From Cyathus striatus (taxonomy: Eukaryota; Basidiomycota; Agaricomycetes; Agaricales; Nidulariaceae): a stretch of DNA of 64,000 bases. Where the stretch lies: positions 6,324,001 to 6,388,000 of the forward strand of contig JAOVFP010000001.1 in assembly GCA_025738555.1 (NCBI GenBank), written 5' to 3'. This document shows, in pieces, positions 57,691 through 64,000 of this stretch (position 1 is its first letter; every line of letters starts with the position of its first letter). The notes under the pieces were generated by a model that worked only from the letters and a program-made list of their open reading frames with translations, was not told the DNA's origin and made no database searches. The position numbers and the translations under genes were made by a program.

Positions 57691-60011
57691 TAAGGTATCA
57701 CACATTACACATTGATCGACACACATCGAAATTTACACATGATCACGTGCACTATATTTTGTGCTTTGTCAACAAATAAAACAAATAAAGCGGAAATAAA
57801 ACAAATCCACTAGATATTAAGTAATTTAAAGTTGTGCTGAAATTACCTTCTTTATTGTCGCTTATGATGTCACTGGGGATCTTCTCTCGGGAGTTACTAC
57901 TTGAATCAGTGAAGAACTTAGCAGTGTTTTCGAGAACCAAGACTAATACAATGCCGAAGGTACATTTTCCCTTTCCATGATACTCAAAAGCGGTACAGAT
58001 GAACCATTACCGCGCCATCCCAGCAAAAACCACAGCCTCCCTTACACTCACAAAATCTTCCGGTGGGTTTTGATGAGAGAGAGGACGGGGAGGCGGAGAG
58101 AAGAGCACATCGATGTTCAGGGTGATCAGTTACTTTAGCCTGTTATATTCAGCCTTGGCATGTGATAGGACCCCCGAAAGCGCCCATAGAGGTATGATAC
58201 CGATCCGCGTATATTTTGGGACTTTTGGACCTATGTCGGAGGACAGTCCGCGTATATTTGATCGATTTTCGGCCAATAGGTAGGGTGGAAAATCCGCGTG
58301 TGGGGTGGCACGCGGGGGGGGTACCATTCACTGTCCGCGTACAATTGAGTAGTCCGGCGCCGAAGGTTGGCGAAAGGCGCCGCCGCGCAGAGCACCCCTT
58401 GTTGCTTACAAACTACAAGATGACCCTGCTCATTGTCAAAAGAGCGCATCATGTACATGAGCTCCCATAGTTATCACCAAATTTGAGTACAACAGCCCTG
58501 TTTTTTGTCCGAAATGGTACAGAGTCAACAAAGTTCTGCGCAAATAAGATCAGGGTAACATTTTTATCCAACTGTTGCATGTCCTGATTCCAATTACTCG
58601 AGCTCGCATCACAAAAATAAGCAGGAGCAGTAGTGGGAAGACACTCGCGACCAGAATGAGAACCACGACACCGCTCAAACATGAAATCTATAGACAATAC
58701 TAAACAATGTAAAAGTTTAAAGATGAAAGAAAGAGACAAGAAAAGACGAAGATTTGTGTTGGATTTGTGTTTTCATCGGCTATAAGTCGAAAAGTGAGGG
58801 AGCGAGAAGCTTATGTATTAACCAAATGCGGAAGTTTTTTGTAACAGAATAAAGGAACTTCCGACTACTTTATAGACAGACAGGTATTAATTTTTTTAGT
58901 TCATACATTACTTTATACATAGGATCTTTTACTTAAGCGCCTGCAGCGGATTTTGGCGCTTATAAAGCGTTTAACAAGGTCGGAGGACGAAATCCGCGTA
59001 TAATTCACCAATTTTGGAGGTATCATCCACAATCCGCGTATGGATGCCCTTATGGCGCCAAAATCTGTCCGCGTATCAATTTTCAAGTCTGTCCTTCAAC
59101 CTCTATGGGAGTTTTCGGGGGTCCTCATGCGATAGGACATGGTCAGTCAGGGAAGTTGAGCGATGTTGTCGTCAAGCAAGTCAAGCAGTAAGTGAACTCT
59201 CATTTTGATTCGTCCCCCTTCCTCTTGCAAAGGTTCAGCTTCATCAATCATTCACTGGAGCATTACCGGCTTCAAGTGAACACTATGGGCACCCGAATCG
59301 CTTGTCCATTGCCTTCCCCACTGTCACATATGAGCGGAAACGGATCTGAGGTATGCAGATTTTATTTCTTTTTCCAACCTGTTAAAATTTTACTTTTCAC
59401 TCTAGTATGCTATATGCATATTCCTTGGAAAGCATATTTTAGCACGATTTGAATTTTTGTTTTATCTGTGTGCTATGTAAACATTCGCTCTTCCTTGTAA
59501 AGGTCATTAGAATCTGTGAATGAGGCAGCTTTAGATCACAGCTGCCCTTGTACGGGAAGAAAATGGCTTGTATTTGTCTCAAAACACATCCACACGATCG
59601 GCATGCGTTGGTCTCTCGCAGGTGAAGTATCAGCTCCAATGTCAAGCTCCCACCCTCTCCCTCGTGTGCGACGCTCATGCTTTACTGGTCACCTGCTTAC
59701 ACTGTGAGCTGGATATATGTGTTTACACGTCTCTTATGGTTACCCTAACCCATTTTGTCTTTATAATTTATTTCATGGGATTGACTAGATAGCTGAGAAC
59801 TTATGCTAATTATTCTCAAACATATTCTATTATTATTAACACACTTATACCACCTCCTGATAAGTAGATAAAAACAAGATAAAAAGCATAAATTTAAATG
59901 TGTAATGTGTGATATTCGATGTGCAATGTGTAATGTTCAATGTGTAATGTGTGATATTCGATGTGTGATGTGTGATACCTATGTGTAAGGTGTCGTATTT
60001 CGTCCTACCCG
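57690..60011. mobile_element. 2.3-kb insertion/replacement in the divergent promoter
   Basis: It replaces about 140 bp of left-block sequence between GCTCGG and GAATATTGTCGAG. Its ends carry imperfect inverted sequence: GGGTAAGGTATCACACAT on the left, and TACCC with a nearby ATGTGTGATACC on the right. A short tandem repeat of AATGTGTGATATTCGATGTG units occupies 59898-59985. A MITE is nested at 58167-59125. Other parts (57720-58158 and 59134-59890) have no recognisable gene. Confidence 0.65.
58167..59125. mobile_element. 959-bp MITE with repeated TCCGCGTA motifs
   Basis: Inverted ends AGGACCCCCGAAAGCGCCC and (inverse) AGGACCCCCGAAAACTCCC continue into CATAGAGGT. The target duplication is CATGTGAT (58159-58166) and CATGCGAT (59126-59133). 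Seven copies of TCCGCGTA or TCCGCGTG, all in the same orientation, sit in two clusters near the ends (58204-58340 and 58990-59080), as expected of subterminal transposase-binding repeats. No coding capacity. Confidence 0.8.
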
Positions 60012-60219
60012 GAATATTGTCGAGTCTTCTGTATTGATTTGGGAGAGTCCAGACTCCGGAGGCCGAACCGTCTAAAACAGGATCACGCTGGAGTCTAGAC
60101 GGTCCGGTAAAACTCGGTAACCCCCTCCTCCCTTCGTCCCTGCTCCCTTCGCCCTCCCTCCACTCTCCTGTCCTTCTCTCCCCCTTATTCACTCGAACGA
60201 CTGTTTACGATCTCTAAGA

Positions 60220-61413
60220 ATGTATAGTAACACCAAGAAAGTCAACAAGCCGCGCCGAGACCAACGTGCTTACTCAGATCAGCACAAATGCTGTGGCATC
60301 AGGGCTCGCGAGCGACTTCGCCAACACTACGGAACCCATTCTAAATATCAGTGGTGGATCTTTACTGGGTAATGCTAGAGGTGAAGGAGGTTCGGGTGCT
60401 GCGAAGGACGCTATGCTAGGGTCCAAGTACGCTCATTCAATGAAATTCGGTCTGACAGAAACTGACTACATTTTTATCATTCTAGCAATGCTGATTCGAT
60501 TACTGAGACCAAATTACGAACGGCTAGGAGTCCCTCAAGAATGCGTATATTAGCCCCTCCCGATCCTGCAAAGGGTCCTTCTGACTCAGATAAGCTACCA
60601 AGTACCACTCCTGCTCTCGAGACTCCTGATATGTCTGCCATCCATTCGGAAGGCCTTACTATCTTTGAGGAAAGGTCGTCAGCCGCTACTTCCGGCGCAT
60701 CAAGTAAAGATGTCTGTGCTCAAAGCTCGTGTTTGACTCCTAGAAGATGATCCCTCCTACACCTACCCAGAAGCTCTAGTGAGCGAAGAAACCCCAGCCT
60801 ACGTTTCTACTTGTACTCTTCCGACAACGCCGAGCCTATTCACCTCCAACGAGCCACATCAGTTACCAAAGCCCCCGCTACCTCATCCGAACCTTCCAAA
60901 GTACCTCCCTGAATTAAAATCCCAGCACGCGGTCAATTCACCAAACGCCCTCTACTCGAAAACAGAATCACCCGTCCACAAAGAGCACGAAACCACAACC
61001 GCTCTTCCTGTCAAATTCTCCGAACCCCCCTGGGCTCAAAAGAAAATTTACCGGACTTGATGAGTGCTCAGATCAGACTTACGCCTTTCACCAAGGACTG
61101 CTTATGCTCAAAGGAATATTTAGCTTGCTCCCTACCCCTCTGTGCGACGTTACCTAGCTCGAAGGACTCAGCTGTACTCTGCACAATGGATTCGAATTTA
61201 CTCAGCCCGAGGCCGCAGGACCCAGTCGTCCTTTCTCCATACACGAATGCGCATACGTTTAACAAGGAAGGAAGAATAGTAGATCTAAGTCTCGCCTCTG
61301 TCAAACAGCGTTACCGACCGAAGAGGAGCCGGTCATTACATAGTGGTGTTATTCTGCAAGATTGTAATAGTGCGAGGCGAGACCTTGAGAATGCTCATGA
61401 AAGGTTGCGATGA
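60220..61413 (+). pseudogene. Second copy of the unrecognised divergent gene, frameshifted
   Basis: Homologous to 22407-23596 with the same exon arrangement. A 2-base loss at about 60739 shifts the frame and produces an immediate TGA. A second TGA at 60910 stands where the left copy has CGA in PPRIKIPAR. The first intron donor is weaker (GTGCTT). The C-terminal part (61057-61413) is almost identical to the left copy. Function unknown. Confidence 0.75.
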
Positions 61414-61666
61414 TGCTTATATGAGAAGAGGAAATGTTGTAGCGTAGATTGCTTAGCTATGGCGCATTTATAGGTTAGATCTAGGTAGCTGTATGAAAGT
61501 CGGAAATACTTTATTCACATGTCGATACTACATAGGCTATATATACATAACTCTTTTGTACATCACATGCCATAGCAAGAAGAGATCGCAATTCATTCAC
61601 GACAAACCGCACAAAGAGTAATAAAAATATACCACAACTAGCCACATTTTACTTCAGAGCGCCCAA

Positions 61667-64000
61667 TCATCCAGCTACCCACCAGCAACGTCTAAACAGC
61701 ACAATAATCAAAACACCCCTGCACCCGACTCGCCATTGACCAAACGTACGCACTACAAGCGCCATGACCTCTTTCAAAGCTGCATAAAGGTCGTCCGTCA
61801 GCAAATATCCCGAGAAGCCACAAAATAAAAACAACTCACAATGCCCAATCTCACCCAACACCTCAACACCACTCTCCCTCTCACTTACCCTATCCCTCGC
61901 ATTCCTCTCCTCTTCCTCAGCAACGCGGGCAAGCTCAAACGTCCATCCCTCTATCTCAGCCAAGAACCTCGTGAACGCCTCAAATATCTTCGGAATGTCG
62001 CGCTACAACGGTGCCGAAGGCGTCGCGGTGGAGCGAGGTGAACGTTAGAAATGATAGGACTAGAGAAATGAAGGGGGTGAGTAGGGATACAAGTAGCGAG
62101 AGAAAGGGAGAAAGAAAGGGGGCTTGTAGCCGGAATCGGTATCACGTGACAACAGAGATATAGCGCCAACTGCAACTTGAACAGAACAGAAAGCAAACAG
62201 TCGAAGGCTTATCCCCACTTAGAGGGAACGCGAGAAGATGATCCACCAATATAGGCATAGACCGCCAAACGGAGCTTACCCACGCACGCGCATATGTGGT
62301 ACAGAGCAATGAGTCTTGTTCACCTCCCCCTCCCCCAGTCGAAAATCACAAAAATCTGGGGAAGGAGCACACCAAGCTCGTGGTGTAGCACCACCATCCC
62401 ACCAGAGACAAACCGCTCCCCCCCTTCCGCTTAAAAAACCAAAAACCAGAAAGGAACAACGCACCATCAACAACACCCCTAACACCCTCCCCACCCCCTC
62501 ACACCAACCTCCACACTCAAGCCAACACGTTCCATCTCAGCCCACTTCTTCAATTCCCCCGCGGACGTTCTCACTTCCCCCGGAACACGCTCTACCACTT
62601 TCTCTTTCGCCCTCTTGGATAGAACCGCTATCAAACTAGGTTTCTTGACAGTAGGGACGGAAAGAGCAGGAAGGGGAGTGGGGCAGTGGAATGAGAGGTA
62701 GGACTATCACCCTCTCCTTCGCCCTCTTGGCTAGAGCCGCTATCAATCCAGGTTTCTTGATAGCGGGGGCAGAAATAGCAGGAAGGGAAGGAGCAGAGGC
62801 AGGAGAAGAAGCAGGAGACGAGCTAACGCTCCTAAGCAGCTCCTGAACATGATTCGCAACATCAACCACGGGCCCATCGCTCGCTAACAGATCCAACTCT
62901 CTCTCCATCTCAAGGCCTCCCAAATGTAATCATCCGATCCGAAGAATCTGTGCAGGCAATCCCACCCCCACATCCCTCTTTTCCACGTTCTGCACAGCAG
63001 GAGGCGGGGGAGGGGGAGGGGGAGCACCGCGCCTCAATGTCACTTGTTACCGCTCCCTTAGGAAAAGGAGGAAGTTACGAAGGAGAGTAGCCCATAGCGT
63101 AAGCTGGAACTTCTGATCCTGCGACTTCAGAAACATCTGCAGCCGATAAAGCCCTGTAAAGTGTTTCCCTTTTCGCTCGCTTTGCTATCTGTCCCCTCAA
63201 TCAGGGCAACCTACGGCGCAGACGTAAGATTCCGCTGCGAAAGTGCAGTATCGATGATGTACGCAGCCGCAAGCCACGTGAACACAGCTATGAACCACAA
63301 AGTCGCGCTACGGAGGAGGGGGCACATATGAACGGCAAAACGACGACGGACGTGCATGTGCGGAAGAGGTGGCCTATCATTATCTTAAAGAGGGTGTTGA
63401 CGAGAGGGGTGTAGGAGAATAGAGGGAAGAGGAGGAAGCAGAGGAGGAAAGCGTGAGTGAGTATGATGGAGACGAGGGGAGGGAGAGGGCTGTGACTCGG
63501 ATTGCGAGTATTGAGAGGGGTTCGGAGGGGAGTTGGGTACGGAGGTGGATTGCGCGTGGGATTCGAGGGTTATGAGGGAGGGGAGAGCAGGTTTCCCTGT
63601 AGTGACACTGAGTAAAGGAAGAGATGTAGGAGGAGGAGACGTACTTTGACTTGACGAAGAGTGATAAGCCTTGGGATCTGTGGGATCAAAGGCGTACGCT
63701 AGGAAGATTGCACCACGAGCAGGGTGAGAGCAGCCAAGCTTAGGCCTAGGTCTTTACTGTAATACCGACGGTTATAAGTAAGTGTATGTCTAAAATAGAA
63801 ATGCGAGTGTAAGGAAGGAGGAGTGGAACCGTCAGGGCGAACGTCGAGCCTACCTTTGGTGACAACCATAACCCTAGAATTCTTCCTGTGACCTAAATTG
63901 CGTTGGTCCTTCACAGCGTCCAGCTCGTGCTTCTTCTAGTCTCCCTGAGTGCAATAAGTATATGGTTCCATATCCACAATCTGTGAATATTGTCCAGTCT
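61667..64000 (-). pseudogene. Second NDC1-like copy in the right block, decayed, cut by the window end
   Basis: Counterpart of 23850-26112 and nearly identical over its last exon (61667-61994) and its upstream part (63058-64000). The middle region (62640-62923) has suffered more: GRPSEVERVLDV is partly lost near 62900. Exon 1 is not recognisable. It is a non-functional remnant. Confidence 0.75.

Larger units (their letters stand above)
54846..64000. repeat. Right copy of the segmental duplication, runs off the window
   Basis: Collinear with 7798-7906 plus 19787-26203. It lacks the pogo-like, satellite and copia insertions of the left copy, and instead has a 2.3-kb insertion at 57690-60011. 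It still matches the left copy at base 64000, so the duplication continues beyond the window. Confidence 0.9.

Noticed and set aside
59845..60192. Minus-strand frame with repeated THYT/NITH residues as a possible repeat protein
   Set aside because: It merely translates the ATGTGTAATGTG-type DNA repeats at the end of the 2.3-kb insertion.

Overview
The window looks like a transposon-rich accessory region of a filamentous basidiomycete genome, most likely an agaricomycete. The evidence is: short GT-AG introns (37-58 nt where I can define them); a NACHT-WD40 (STAND/NLR-type) gene of the form expanded in Agaricomycetes; duplicated NDC1 nucleoporin genes; a Ty1/copia and a chromodomain-bearing Ty3/gypsy element; hAT and pogo-like (DDE_1) DNA transposons; and a fragment of a GH31 alpha-glucosidase gene. 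I see no rRNA, tRNA or CRISPR array.

Layout. 0-7.8 kb: a decayed hAT transposase fragment, nested TIR elements (2169-5149, with 3146-4096 inside it), a minisatellite and a solo LTR. 7.8-19.8 kb: a satellite-filled TIR element (7907-9555) beside a pogo-like transposon (9561-19784) that carries a Ulp1-type protease gene and a dead DDE transposase, itself split by a copia element (13192-19248). 19.8-26.2 kb: a CpG-normal host block holding NDC1 (-), an unrecognised divergent gene (+) and a second, decayed NDC1 copy (-). 27.9-32.3 kb: an intact NLR with 15 nearly identical WD40 repeats and a hydrophobic C-terminal tail. 32.4-47.1 kb: MITEs, solo LTRs, and a foldback element (36319-45456) that contains the gypsy element (36637-43806), which in turn contains a solo LTR. 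47.1-54.8 kb: a GH31 remnant, a second hAT element and unrecognised sequence. 54.8-64.0 kb: a second copy of the host block, running off the window.

How the parts relate. The two host blocks are a segmental duplication. The right block preserves the empty site of the pogo-like insertion in the left block. The NDC1 copies carry complementary lesions: the left lacks the C-terminus and the right lacks the N-terminus and promoter.

The clearest genome-wide signal is CpG decay. Almost every nonsense codon in the retroelements is TGA, usually where arginine is expected (CGA to TGA). LTR pairs differ almost only at former CpG sites. The large second exon of the still-intact NLR contains only three CpG dinucleotides in 4.1 kb, while its promoter and first exon are CpG-normal.

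All identifications come from reading motifs and repeats by eye; no search was run.
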